Assembly: GCF_003332885.2 (NCBI RefSeq)
Contig: NZ_QOWJ01000003.1
Span: 248,001 to 312,000, forward strand
Origin: Paracnuella aquatica
GTDB taxonomy: Bacteria > Bacteroidota > Bacteroidia > Chitinophagales > Chitinophagaceae
DNA: 64,000 bases
Direction: 5' to 3'
A model generated the notes under the pieces. It saw only the letters and a program-made list of their open reading frames with translations, was not told the origin of the DNA and did not search any database. Position 1 is the stretch's first letter. Each line of letters starts with the position of its first letter. Below, one piece after another: positions 1-10,924 of this stretch. Both the position numbers and the translations under genes were made by a program.

Positions 1-675
1 TCGATCACCTGGTCGCCGGCATCCACATTAAGCGCATCAAACATATTGGAGCCGATTGCAGCGCCCAAACAAACCACCAGTTATATACTGACTGCTATTG
101 ATACAAAAGGTTGTCCCAAACCTTCGTCGGATACGGTGCGGGTAACCGTGTTGCCACCGATACAGGCCTTTGCCGGAAAGGATACTACAGCACTGATTGG
201 CCTTCCATTGCAGCTGAACGCAAGTGGCGGTGTGGCATATGAATGGTCGCCGGCTATTGGCCTTTCTGCAACAAACATCCCAAACCCGGTGGCCAACTAT
301 AGTTCGCCATCCGAAAGGATAAGATACAAAGTAAGGATGGTGAATGAGGCTGGATGTGCCGATTCGGCTTATGTAAACGTAAAAGTGGTTGCTGCCAAGC
401 CAACGATTTTCGTGCCCAACGCTTTTACACCCAATGGCGACGGCCGCAATGATAACCTTAAGCCCATTGCGCTGGGCATGCAGCAAATCGAATATTTTAA
501 TATTTACAACAGGTGGGGACAATTGGTATTCAGCTCAAAGAATAATGGACAGGGCTGGGATGGCAAGGTTGGCGGCGTACTGCAACGCACCGGCGTATTT
601 AGCTGGGCGATGAAGGCAACAGATATTGAAGGAAAACCTTATTTCCTTAAAGGCACTGTCACGCTGATCCGGTGA
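1..675 (+). CDS. C-terminal part of a T9SS-exported surface protein (CHU_C / type B sorting domain)
   Basis: The frame is open from the first base, so only the last 224 residues of a longer protein are present; the true start lies outside the window. The visible part begins with Ig/PKD-like beta-sandwich sequence (WSPA... and later YEWSPAIGLSAT), typical of long adhesin-like Bacteroidota proteins. The last ~85 residues carry FVPNAFTPNGDGRNDN followed by NIYNRWGQLVF and a WDG motif, the signature of the gliding-motility-associated C-terminal domain (TIGR04131-like) that directs export by the type IX secretion system. The protein is therefore expected outside the cell or on its surface. Its overall function cannot be told from this fragment. 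The next gene starts 88 bp downstream on the same strand. Confidence 0.85.
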   Translation, partial: SITWSPASTLSASNILEPIAAPKQTTSYILTAIDTKGCPKPSSDTVRVTVLPPIQAFAGKDTTALIGLPLQLNASGGVAYEWSPAIGLSATNIPNPVANYSSPSERIRYKVRMVNEAGCADSAYVNVKVVAAKPTIFVPNAFTPNGDGRNDNLKPIALGMQQIEYFNIYNRWGQLVFSSKNNGQGWDGKVGGVLQRTGVFSWAMKATDIEGKPYFLKGTVTLIR

Positions 676-763
676 CGATAAAATTGCTTTTGTAAACAAT
701 GCACTTATTAGAATCAGGCTATAACACTTGAGGATCGCTTAATTTGCTGTACAAACTTTTTGC

Positions 764-2527
764 ATGAATAACGAGCTTGTCATTTTGCGCCGGCTGCTGC
801 CGGTCGCAGCCATTTTTTTGCTCCATTCACACACCGCAACTGCACAAATGGTCAGCGACAGCATTTGCCTCAATCAAATCGGTTATTACCCAAACGCCCC
901 AAAGGCTGCAATGGTAAAAGGCAAGCAGTCCGAAGCTGCGTTTTATATCACCAGCACCAACCTGCGCGACACATTTTTTCGGGGCAAACTCGAAACGGAA
1001 AAAGCTTCGGCCTATTCATCTACCATTACCCGCAAAGCCGATTTTTCGGCATTGAATAAACCGGGCAGCTACGTACTGCTGGTGCCGGGCCTCGGCCACA
1101 GTTATGTGTTTCGCATTGCGCCGGCGGTGCATGCCGAAGTAGCTGGCGCTTCGCTTAAAGGATTTTATTTTCAACGCATGTCTATGCCGCTGCAGCCGCA
1201 GTTTGCAGGCAAATGGCACCGCGGCGCCGGCCACCCCGATACCGAAGTGCTGGTGCATCCGTCGGCTGCATCGGCAGCACGGCCCGCTGGAACGCGGTTA
1301 TCCATGCCGGGTGGTTGGTACGATGCCGGCGATTACAATAAATACGTGGTCAACAGCGGCATTACTACAGCTACTTTATTGTCGGCAGCCACCGACTACC
1401 AGCAATATTTTGCGCAGCAAAAATTAGCTATCCCCGAAAGCGGTAATGCGCTGCCCGACATCATCGATGAAGCGCTGTACAACCTGCGCTGGATGCTGCA
1501 GATGCAAGACCCCAACGATGGTGGTGTATACCACAAATGCACCAACGCAGCCTTTGATGCGATGGTAATGCCCGGCATTACTATAGCACCGCGATACGTG
1601 GTGCAAAAAAGTACTGCTGCCGCATTGAACCTGGCTGCAGTGGCGGCGCAGGCAGCAAGGGTGTTGCAGCCTTATGCCAAACAGGTACCGGGGCTGCGTG
1701 ATACTTGTTTAGCGGTAGCAAAAAGGGCATGGGCATGGTCGGTGCAAAACCCGAACGTGCTGTACAACCAGGACAGCATGAATAAGCTGCACAAACCCGA
1801 AGTGACAACCGGCGCTTATGGCGACCGCAACCTGGCCGATGAATGGTTTTGGGCCGCTACCGAATTGCTGGCAACAACCGGCGATGCTACGTACCTCAAC
1901 GAAGTACGCCAACGCATGCCCAGCGCTATGACTTTACCTTCCTGGAACAGCGTGGCGGCATTAGGGTGGTACACGTTGGCGAAAGCAACTAAATTGCCAG
2001 CAGCAGCAACCGACCTTTCGGCTATGGCAAAGCAACAAATCATCCAGTATGCCGACGGCTTGTTCCCGGCAATGGAGCGCAGCGCATTTGGCACTGTCAT
2101 GGGCCAGTCGGTTCGTGATTTTATCTGGGGCAGCAGTGCGGTTGCAGCCAACCAGGGCATTGCGCTGTTGCATGCGTATCGTTTTACCGGCAATACAAAA
2201 TATTGCGACGCGGCACTCACTAACCTGGATTATTTGCTGGGGCGAAACGCTACCGGTTATTCGTTTGTGACGGGCCACGGCAGCAAAACGCCCATGCACC
2301 CGCACCACCGCCCTTCGGTAGCTGATGGTATTGTGGAACCCGTGCCTGGCTTGCTTTCGGGCGGCCCCAATCCCGGCCGGCAGGATAAATGCACCACCTA
2401 TAAATTTACAGAACCCGAAACCGCATTTACTGATGATGACTGCTCGTATGCATCCAATGAAATTGCCATTAACTGGAATGCGCCATTGGTGTATCTGGCG
2501 AGCGGGCTGGAGGCTGTGATGAAGTAA
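764..2527 (+). CDS. glycoside hydrolase family 9 (endoglucanase-type cellulase)
   Basis: 587 residues. A signal peptide occupies about residues 1-27 (hydrophobic stretch ending TATAQ). It is followed by an Ig-like N-terminal domain (about 30-117, CelD_N type, LNQIGYYPNAPKAAMV), then the (alpha/alpha)6-barrel catalytic domain. GH9 signatures are clear: GGWYDAGDYNKY with the paired aspartates D187 and D190, the histidine block HPHHRPS (H512-H515), and the C-terminal SNEIAINWNAPLVY with the proton-donor glutamate E566. The enzyme hydrolyses beta-1,4-glucan (or related beta-glucan) with inversion of configuration, in the periplasm or outside the cell. No dockerin, carbohydrate-binding module or T9SS sorting tail is visible. 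It is not in an operon with the SusCD locus 20 kb away, but both fit plant-polysaccharide degradation. Confidence 0.92.
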   Translation: MNNELVILRRLLPVAAIFLLHSHTATAQMVSDSICLNQIGYYPNAPKAAMVKGKQSEAAFYITSTNLRDTFFRGKLETEKASAYSSTITRKADFSALNKPGSYVLLVPGLGHSYVFRIAPAVHAEVAGASLKGFYFQRMSMPLQPQFAGKWHRGAGHPDTEVLVHPSAASAARPAGTRLSMPGGWYDAGDYNKYVVNSGITTATLLSAATDYQQYFAQQKLAIPESGNALPDIIDEALYNLRWMLQMQDPNDGGVYHKCTNAAFDAMVMPGITIAPRYVVQKSTAAALNLAAVAAQAARVLQPYAKQVPGLRDTCLAVAKRAWAWSVQNPNVLYNQDSMNKLHKPEVTTGAYGDRNLADEWFWAATELLATTGDATYLNEVRQRMPSAMTLPSWNSVAALGWYTLAKATKLPAAATDLSAMAKQQIIQYADGLFPAMERSAFGTVMGQSVRDFIWGSSAVAANQGIALLHAYRFTGNTKYCDAALTNLDYLLGRNATGYSFVTGHGSKTPMHPHHRPSVADGIVEPVPGLLSGGPNPGRQDKCTTYKFTEPETAFTDDDCSYASNEIAINWNAPLVYLASGLEAVMK

Positions 2528-2583
2528 TGCGGTTTACAAAATTTGTTTGTGCATGATTGAAATGAATGCCAATCAAGCGGAGT

Positions 2584-2670
2584 CTGTCATGCCGACGCAT
2601 GTCGGCATCTCCTTCTTTTAAAGATGTTTTCAAAACAGAAGGGGATGCTGAAACAAGTTCAGCATGACAG
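2584..2670. repeat. REP-like intergenic palindromic element (family 1)
   Basis: The outer arms CTGTCATGC (from 2584) and GCATGACAG (to 2670) are complementary. An inner pair, CATCTCCTTCT and AGAAGGGGATG, is also near complementary, and each half holds its own hairpin (GCCGACGCATGTCGGC on the left, GCTGAAACAAGTTCAGC on the right). The whole can fold as a long stem or a cruciform with two side hairpins. It lies between the 3' ends of two convergent genes. Elements built on GTCATGCTGAACTTGTTTCAGC are familiar to me as dispersed intergenic repeats in Bacteroidota; that is recollection, not a search result. Confidence 0.65.
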
Positions 2671-2750
2671 CTTATGACAGAGGCAGAAGTACTTCCTTTG
2701 TAAGGGACATCACCAGACAATGTATAAATGAGCAAGGAATGATGAGCATA

Positions 2751-2782
2751 AAAAACACCGGGCAATTACCCGGTGTTTTTTT
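2751..2782. terminator. bidirectional intrinsic terminator
   Basis: AAAAACACCGGG (2751-2762) and CCCGGTGTTTTT (2769-2780) form a perfect 12-bp stem around the loop CAATTA. A-tract and T-tract flank it, so it can end transcription from both the GH9 gene (+) and the glucosidase gene (-), which converge here. Confidence 0.9.
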
Positions 2783-2784
2783 GA

Positions 2785-5466
<2,682 letters not shown>

Positions 5467-5714
5467 CAATGTTGTATTTAGGATAAGCGTTTGTTCACTT
5501 ATCGGGGTACCGGATTCAGTTGGTTTCGTACGGCAAGCGCAAGGGTGTAAAAATAAGAAAACCGCTTAGATGCGCCTTTGGTTTAACAAAAAGCGCGACA
5601 ACGCTCCATAGTTGTATCACCCGTGCCGTTTCAATTTGCTCCATGCAGCACATTTTTTTTTAATACCGCTGCAACGGTTTTTAACCGGCACCGGTCAGGT
5701 AACAAAAAATAACC

Positions 5715-6074
5715 ATGCAAACCACCAAAGTACTGCTCACCTTTTTTGTAATCTTCGCCGCATTTGCCTGTAATAAAAACCGCTCGGTTTTGCTGGAAAA
5801 TAAGCAGCTAAGTGCTGACCTGGTTACTTACGCTTATGCACAAACGCAGTGCGCCGATCCCTGGCCCGCCAGCACAGACGACAATGTTACGGCGCAAAAT
5901 GTTCGGCGCTACCTCGATTCTGCCGGTGTGCCGGTATCGTCGGTCAACATAAAGAAAACAGCTTTGGAAGCGTCCTGTTTGGCCTGCACCTGCCCCAGCG
6001 GAAAAATTATTTACGTAACCACGCCCAACACGCAAGTAGTAAAAGCCCGCATCCGCGAACTGAAGTTTAATTAA
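5715..6074 (+). CDS. small lipoprotein, function unknown
   Basis: 119 residues. It begins with a type II signal peptide: a hydrophobic stretch followed by the lipobox FAAFAC with the lipidated cysteine at position 19 and asparagine after it. The remaining ~100 residues contain three further cysteines close together (CADPW near residue 41, then CLACTC about residues 92-97), suggesting a metal- or disulfide-bearing patch. No known family is recognised. It stands alone between divergent and convergent neighbours and has its own terminator just after the stop codon. Confidence 0.7.
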   Translation: MQTTKVLLTFFVIFAAFACNKNRSVLLENKQLSADLVTYAYAQTQCADPWPASTDDNVTAQNVRRYLDSAGVPVSSVNIKKTALEASCLACTCPSGKIIYVTTPNTQVVKARIRELKFN

Positions 6075-6108
6075 AAATGCCCCGCACAAGGCAGGGCATT
6101 TTGCAAAA
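6074..6108. terminator. bidirectional intrinsic terminator
   Basis: AAAATGCCC (6074-6083) pairs with GGGCATTTT (6094-6102) around a short GC-containing loop. It is placed 20-50 bp from the 3' ends of both the small lipoprotein gene (+) and glutamate dehydrogenase (-). Confidence 0.75.
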
Positions 6109-6125
6109 AAATATAGCGCCAAAAT

Positions 6126-7544
6126 TTATGGGAAAATACCCAGCTCGGCGTAAGAAGTAGCAACCTTGTTGATGGCCACCACAAACGCTGCCGTACGCAT
6201 GTCGGGCAGTTGCGGGTTGGCTTTCCAGGTGTCCATAATTTCGCGGGTAGCGGTGATCATGGTTTCTTCCAGGCCACTGTACACCAGGTCCACTTCATCG
6301 GGGCCGTGCATGATGAACTCCCGTTCTTTTTCCACCACTTTTTTACCCGACAATTCTTCGATCTGCGCCAGGATGTGGGTGTTCAAGTTCTCGGTAAAAC
6401 GCTTTTCCATGCGGCCATAGCGTACGTGGCTCAGGTTCTTCAGCCATTCAAAATACGATACGGTTACACCGCCGGCGTTGAGGTACATATCGGGTACCAC
6501 CAGCGTGCCTTTTTGCGTTAAAATTTCGTCAGCTTCAGGCGTCAGTGGTCCGTTGGCCGCTTCGCCAATGATCTTTGCTTTCACGCGGCCGGCATTTTCG
6601 CCATTGATTACGTTTTCCAGCGCTGCGGGCACCAGGATGTCGCAATCGTATTCCAGTGCATCGGTGTTTTTGGCAAAATTCTGCGCACCGGGAAAGTTCA
6701 GGATCGAACCGGTGGTTTTGCGGTGCTGAAATACAGCTTCGTAATCCAGTCCTGCATCGTTCCAGATGGCGCCTTCGTACTCGGCAAGGGCAACAATTTT
6801 AGCACCTGCCTCGTAAAAATATTTTGCCGTGTGGTAGCCCACATTTCCCAGGCCTTGAATGATCACCCGCTTGCCTTCCACACCGGTAGACAGTCCGAGC
6901 TTCTGCATTACATCGGGCATGTTGCATACTTCACGCAGACCGTAAAACACGCCAAGGCCGGTGGCTTCGCGGCGGCCACGGACACCGCCTTGTGTTACGG
7001 GCTTGCCTGTAACGCAACCTGCAGCGTCCAGCTCGCCGGGGCGCAGGGTTTGGTAGGTGTCCACAATCCAGGCCATTTCACGTTCGCCGGTGCCGTAGTC
7101 AGGCGCAGGCACGTCGGTGCCGGGGCCAATAAAGTTTTTCTTCACCAGCTCCGAAGTATAGCGGCGGGTAACTTTTTCCAGCTCGTATACCGAATATTTT
7201 TTGGGGTTGATTTTGATACCGCCTTTACCGCCACCAAACGGAACGTTTACAATGGCGCATTTGTAGGTCATCAGCGCGGCCAGTGCCATTACCTCGTCCT
7301 GGTTTACCTCGGCCGCAAAGCGGATACCGCCTTTACAGGGCGATTTGTGCTGCGAATGCTGCACCCGGTAAGCCTCAATAACTTCAATATGCCCGTCGTC
7401 CATTTTTACCGGAAACTTCATCCGGTACACTGCGTTACAAGCTTTGATCTGCTCCAGGATACCCGGATCCCATTTGGTAAATTTTGCAGCCTTGTCAAAA
7501 CTTTGGTTAACGCTTTCGTAAAAACTGTAATCTGTATGTGCCAT
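6126..7544 (-). CDS. gdhA: Glu/Leu/Phe/Val dehydrogenase (glutamate dehydrogenase)
   Basis: 472 residues from the ATG at 7544 (MAHTDYSF); a TTG two codons upstream is also open but less likely. It catalyses the reversible oxidative deamination of glutamate to 2-oxoglutarate with NAD(P), in the cytoplasm, linking carbon and nitrogen metabolism. The substrate-binding domain shows [15 protein letters not shown], the conserved lysine region [18 protein letters not shown], and the catalytic aspartate in [12 protein letters not shown]. The Rossmann domain carries [13 protein letters not shown]. The C terminus has the usual [15 protein letters not shown] motif. Length and motifs are typical of the family. 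It lies 17 bp downstream of the ccmD-like gene on the same strand and may be read through from it. Cofactor preference is not assigned. Confidence 0.93.
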   Translation of the reverse strand: MAHTDYSFYESVNQSFDKAAKFTKWDPGILEQIKACNAVYRMKFPVKMDDGHIEVIEAYRVQHSQHKSPCKGGIRFAAEVNQDEVMALAALMTYKCAIVNVPFGGGKGGIKINPKKYSVYELEKVTRRYTSELVKKNFIGPGTDVPAPDYGTGEREMAWIVDTYQTLRPGELDAAGCVTGKPVTQGGVRGRREATGLGVFYGLREVCNMPDVMQKLGLSTGVEGKRVIIQGLGNVGYHTAKYFYEAGAKIVALAEYEGAIWNDAGLDYEAVFQHRKTTGSILNFPGAQNFAKNTDALEYDCDILVPAALENVINGENAGRVKAKIIGEAANGPLTPEADEILTQKGTLVVPDMYLNAGGVTVSYFEWLKNLSHVRYGRMEKRFTENLNTHILAQIEELSGKKVVEKEREFIMHGPDEVDLVYSGLEETMITATREIMDTWKANPQLPDMRTAAFVVAINKVATSYAELGIFP

Positions 7545-7561
7545 GTGCAATCGTTTTCGAT

Positions 7562-7786
7562 CTATGGGTTAATGGAATCTTTTTCAATCCGCGACAATTT
7601 GCGGTCGAGCCGCACCAGGTACAAAATGATGCCGGTAAAAATGGTGAGGATCACGGCCACCACCACGTATATTTTGCCATTGCTTCTAAGTGTGTCAGCC
7701 ATTTCTACGGTGGCGGAAGGGCGCTGCGCAATGGCTTGCAGCATGCAGAAAACGGCGAACAATAAAGCGTAGCATTTATGCTTCAT
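7562..7786 (-). CDS. CcmD-like small membrane protein
   Basis: 74 residues, ATG at 7786. It has an N-terminal signal-like hydrophobic segment (about 5-20), then one transmembrane helix (about 38-60, [20 protein letters not shown]) followed by a short basic tail DRKLSRIEK. This layout, the size and the place directly after ccmC match the CcmD family. In cytochrome c maturation (system I) CcmD helps release haem-loaded CcmE from the CcmABC complex. The start overlaps the end of ccmC by 11 bp, which suggests translational coupling. The assignment rests mainly on context and topology. Confidence 0.75.
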   Translation of the reverse strand: MKHKCYALLFAVFCMLQAIAQRPSATVEMADTLRSNGKIYVVVAVILTIFTGIILYLVRLDRKLSRIEKDSINP

Positions 7787-8489
7787 GAAGCAGGTTTTTT
7801 TCTTTGATGAAGTTCATCCGAACTTTTAATGTAGCGATCCAAACGCCCAGCAGGCTCCAGCCCACAATGGCGGGGTAAAACACAAAACGCATTTGTGGCG
7901 CCAGGTCCTTAAAGTTGAGGGCCGGGTTGCCACCTTCACCATCGGGGGCGCCGGGGTGCAGCGAGGGCAGCAGCCGCGGAATGATCCAGATGGACGGAAA
8001 CAGGAACGCAAATGCAAATACATTATATACGGCGGCAATGCGGGCTTTTTTATCCATGTCCTGGATCGAATCGCGCAGCACCAGGTAAGCGCCATAAATA
8101 AGCAGGGCAATGGCCGCACCAATCAGCTTTGGATCGCGGGCAATGGCGGAAAAAGATTCGGATGCCGGCAGGTTGGGATCGGCCCAGGTAAACGTGGCCC
8201 AGATAGCGCCGGTGGCATAACCCAATACGCCAAACACGATACCCATCACGGCATATTGCCGCGAAAGAATATCGGAGCGCAGGTTGTTGTTGCGCAGGTA
8301 TTTTACGGCATGCACCACCGAGCAGGTAAACAGCACCATCATGGCAAACCACATACATACGTGGAAGTAAAGGTTGCGAATGGTTTCCTGCAGCTGGGGC
8401 AGCCGCGGCACATTATTCCACAGCAGGCCGGCCAGTATAGTATACACCAGCAAGGCAATGCACAATATTTTCCACCACCATTTTTTCAT
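7776..8489 (-). CDS. ccmC: haem exporter CcmC / CcsA-family cytochrome c biogenesis protein
   Basis: 237 residues from the ATG at 8489 (MKKWWWKIL). The open frame extends 31 codons further upstream, but that part (starting near 8582) is polar, unlike the family, and overlaps a promoter-like element at 8526-8533. Six hydrophobic segments are visible. The tryptophan-rich haem-handling motif of the HemY/CcmC/CcsA family is present as WATFTWADPNL, with two histidines (RNLYFHVCMW and SVVHAVKYL) as candidate haem ligands. The protein acts in the inner membrane, presenting haem to CcmE. It lies 252 bp downstream of ccmB and overlaps the ccmD-like gene by 11 bp. ccmE, ccmF and ccmA are not in the window. 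Confidence 0.9.
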   Translation of the reverse strand: MKKWWWKILCIALLVYTILAGLLWNNVPRLPQLQETIRNLYFHVCMWFAMMVLFTCSVVHAVKYLRNNNLRSDILSRQYAVMGIVFGVLGYATGAIWATFTWADPNLPASESFSAIARDPKLIGAAIALLIYGAYLVLRDSIQDMDKKARIAAVYNVFAFAFLFPSIWIIPRLLPSLHPGAPDGEGGNPALNFKDLAPQMRFVFYPAIVGWSLLGVWIATLKVRMNFIKEKNLLHEA

Positions 8490-8525
8490 ATACAAAATTT
8501 TGCGACAGCTGCCGCAAAGGTGGCG

Positions 8526-8533
8526 CAAAAATA
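8526..8533 (-). promoter_or_regulatory. candidate Bacteroidota -7 box upstream of ccmC
   Basis: On the minus strand this reads TATTTTTG, a match to the Bacteroidota -7 consensus TAnnTTTG, 37 bp upstream of the chosen ccmC start. No convincing -33 TTTG is seen, so this is only a candidate. It would let ccmC-ccmD be transcribed separately from ccmB across the 252-bp gap, which otherwise holds nothing recognisable. Confidence 0.35.
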
Positions 8534-8741
8534 CGGGAAGAAGTTTAGGATTTATTGTTTGCGTAGGGGTGTGGCGGCGCAATGCAGGCTAAGAAAAATA
8601 AGCCTCCGCCAATTGTCGTTTTTGTTGGTTGCTGTTTAAAATAAAGGAGCCGAATTAGATACTATCCAATTGGGTGCGGGTAATTTTAGATGCAGGGTGT
8701 TGTGGGTGTTTCGGTAAAATCCAAGCCGGGATGGTGCACCG

Positions 8742-9398
8742 TTAGTCTTTCCAAAGAAATGGAAACAGGATGGCCGACAACACAATTACAAACACATCGA
8801 TGAGGGCCAGCAGCAGCACCGTGTTGGCCACCGGTATCTGTACGTTGGTAAAAAAAGAATTGGATACCTGCATCAGCATCAGCAGTTGCGGGATGATGAG
8901 CGGGAAACCCAAGATGGCCATGATGGCGGCGTTTTGCTGCGCTTTGGCCGCAATGGCCGCCAGGAAAGAAAACACGAGGCTCAGGCTCCAGCCGCCCAGC
9001 AGCACAATGCCGATAAAAGGTAAGGTGCGCAGTACCGGGTTGCCAAAAAACAGCACGAACAGGAAAAGGCTCAGGGCACTCATCAACAGCATCAGCAATG
9101 TGTTGAACAGGAGCTTGGCCAGCACAAAGTTTTGCGCACTTACCAGCGACTGGAAATACAGCATGCGGCCGCGGCTTTCCTGCAAAAAACTTTTGGCCAC
9201 GGCATTGATGCAAATAAATAATTGAATGACCCAAAACAGGCCGTTCCATACGCGGTGCTCCGGTTCGGTAATGGCCATGTACAGCACAAAAATGGTGGCG
9301 CCCACATACAGCAGGATGCCATAAAATGTATACGACTGCCGCATTTCCAGCAGCAGGTCTTTTTGAAACAGCGCCCAGATTTGTTTGAGTGAATTCAA
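8742..9398 (-). CDS. ccmB: haem exporter protein CcmB
   Basis: 218 residues. It is an integral membrane protein with six hydrophobic segments and the CcmB pattern: an amphipathic N terminus (ALFQKDLLLEMRQ), NGLFWVIQLFICINAVAKSF, and LGFPLIIPQLLM near the C-terminal third. CcmB is the membrane subunit of the CcmAB ABC complex of cytochrome c maturation. The only start that gives the full N terminus is a TTG at 9398; the first internal ATG (residue 19) would remove the conserved first helix. This TTG overlaps the TGA of the upstream PIN-domain gene (TTGA), so the two are probably translationally coupled. Confidence 0.9.
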   Translation of the reverse strand: MNSLKQIWALFQKDLLLEMRQSYTFYGILLYVGATIFVLYMAITEPEHRVWNGLFWVIQLFICINAVAKSFLQESRGRMLYFQSLVSAQNFVLAKLLFNTLLMLLMSALSLFLFVLFFGNPVLRTLPFIGIVLLGGWSLSLVFSFLAAIAAKAQQNAAIMAILGFPLIIPQLLMLMQVSNSFFTNVQIPVANTVLLLALIDVFVIVLSAILFPFLWKD

Positions 9399-9769
9399 AA
9401 TTGAAGCAGGTTTAAACCCGGAATATTGTTGAAATGTTTATCGTTCGAAACAAGCGTGGCACCTGAAGCTGCGGCTTGTGCTGCAATGATGGCGTCGGGA
9501 AGTTTTAGCTGATTACTTTTTCTAAAATCTGCTAGAAGCTGCAGTTCTTGAATATCATTTGGGACGCTGATGATTTCCATTTCTCTGATGAAAGCTTTGA
9601 ACAACCGTTCATCTTCATCCGGCAATTTTGAGAAGGATAAAAACTCAATGATGCAAACGGCCGATGTGCCAACCCATGTTGCGGCCCGAAAAATAGAAAA
9701 CAGGTTTTGATTACCCTGCAGGTATGCAATCAATGCATTGGTATCGAGAAAAATTTTATTCCCATTCAT
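9395..9769 (-). CDS. PIN-domain ribonuclease toxin (VapC-like)
   Basis: 124 residues. The PIN fold is marked by its four acidic positions: D9 in FLDTNALI, E42 in CIIEF, D92 in LPDAIIAA and D110 in SNDKHF. These coordinate Mg2+ for RNA cleavage in VapC-type toxins, so the active site looks intact. The ATG at 9769 overlaps the end of the small upstream gene by 14 bp, the usual antitoxin-toxin arrangement. The 3' end overlaps the TTG start of ccmB by 4 bp. The RNA target cannot be predicted. Confidence 0.85.
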   Translation of the reverse strand: MNGNKIFLDTNALIAYLQGNQNLFSIFRAATWVGTSAVCIIEFLSFSKLPDEDERLFKAFIREMEIISVPNDIQELQLLADFRKSNQLKLPDAIIAAQAAASGATLVSNDKHFNNIPGLNLLQF

Positions 9770-9998
9770 CGCGCAATCTTCTTTGTTCGGCTACTGCATC
9801 TCCCTGCCATTGCAATTTTCCAAAAAAATCTGAAAAGTCATACTTTTTAGCAGGCTTGTCCATAGGATCAATTTGCTGCACTTGGCTTTCATCTGCCGAT
9901 AAAAGAATTACTTCCAACTTTTGGTTCCGCATTTCATCCGGCACATCAATGGAGATGGTGCCCGGTGCGTTTTCAATAATTTTCCGTACAGCTTTCAT
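9756..9998 (-). CDS. putative antitoxin paired with the PIN toxin
   Basis: 80 residues. The first half (TISIDVPDEMRNQKLEVILLSAD) resembles DUF2281-type antitoxins, with a short beta-rich DNA-binding-like start. The second half is charged and aromatic (DFSDFFGKLQWQ... RRLRDEWE), as expected for the toxin-wrapping tail. It is first in the cluster and overlaps the toxin gene by 14 bp. The assignment as antitoxin rests mostly on position and size. It is expected to autorepress its own promoter in the 137-bp region upstream, as related systems do. Confidence 0.7.
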   Translation of the reverse strand: MKAVRKIIENAPGTISIDVPDEMRNQKLEVILLSADESQVQQIDPMDKPAKKYDFSDFFGKLQWQGDAVAEQRRLRDEWE

Positions 9999-10135
9999 GC
10001 TATAAAATTAATCAATAACTGCCGCTGTTGCCTTTCTATGTTTTAATGAGCCGCTTATGCTGGTGATGTAGATGAGCGATGGTAATAATATAAAAAAATC
10101 AATCCTGCTCATTCCGACCGACCCGTAATCCGAGG

Positions 10136-10711
10136 TTACAGTTTACCATCCAGCACATAACACCGGCGGCACCGTGGTTCATATACATCTTTTTCGCCCA
10201 GCATCACCTGGTCTTCGTTCGGAATTTTGCGGTACGAGTAATTGGCAATATTGCCGCACTGCACACAAATGGCGTGCAGCTTGGTAATAAAATCAGCTTT
10301 GGCCAACAGGTTGGGCATTTGTCCAAACGGGTTGCCCTGGAAATCCATATCGAGCCCGGCTACAATTACCCGCACACCGCGAAACGCCAGTTCATCGCAA
10401 ACATTAGCAATTTCCCCGTCAAAGAATTGTGCTTCGTCAATGCCCACCACGTCTACATCCTGCGCCAGCAGCAGCAGTTTTTGCGAGTTGTCAACGGGAG
10501 TGGAGTGGATGGCATTGGTGTCGTGCGACACAATTTTAACCACATCGTACCGGGTATCAGTGGCTGGTTTAAAAATCTCTACTTTGAGGTTGGCAATGCG
10601 TGCCCGTTTCAGCCTGCGGATGAGTTCTTCGGTCTTTCCCGAAAACATCGAGCCGCAAATAACTTCAATCCAGCCCCTGCGTTCGCCCGACAGGTTGGGT
10701 TCGATGAACAT
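10136..10711 (-). CDS. tdk: thymidine kinase (type II)
   Basis: 191 residues. It phosphorylates thymidine to dTMP with ATP in the salvage pathway, in the cytoplasm. The Walker A loop is GSMFSGKT (residues 20-27). The catalytic glutamate is E93 in GIDEAQFFD. The lasso/zinc region has CVQCGN and, near the end, PRCRRCY, giving four cysteines for the structural zinc of type II enzymes. Length is typical. It stands alone: 137 bp from the antitoxin gene and divergent from the Pro/Ala-rich gene at 10925. Confidence 0.95.
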   Translation of the reverse strand: MFIEPNLSGERRGWIEVICGSMFSGKTEELIRRLKRARIANLKVEIFKPATDTRYDVVKIVSHDTNAIHSTPVDNSQKLLLLAQDVDVVGIDEAQFFDGEIANVCDELAFRGVRVIVAGLDMDFQGNPFGQMPNLLAKADFITKLHAICVQCGNIANYSYRKIPNEDQVMLGEKDVYEPRCRRCYVLDGKL

Positions 10712-10924
10712 GAGAAAAAATGTACGGGTTTTGGTAATGGAAAAATGCCTGTGTTTATAATTTTAATTTCACTTTTGCAGCAATGCAAAACCAGCAAGTA
10801 GCCGCATCTTTGCTGTGTGGAACGTTGGCACTTTTAGCTTGATAAAAGCTGTAGCCGCACAGTTGCGTTCACCGGCATTTCGAAATAATTTTTACAAAAC
10901 AACAGCCGCCAAAAGTACTGGAAA

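Noticed and set aside
6723-7772. 349-residue open frame on the plus strand
   Set aside because: It is the antisense shadow of glutamate dehydrogenase, which has complete motifs; the frame has no recognisable domain.
8686-9249. 187-residue minus-strand frame overlapping ccmB
   Set aside because: It is a frame-shifted shadow of ccmB; the CcmB frame has the full membrane-helix pattern.
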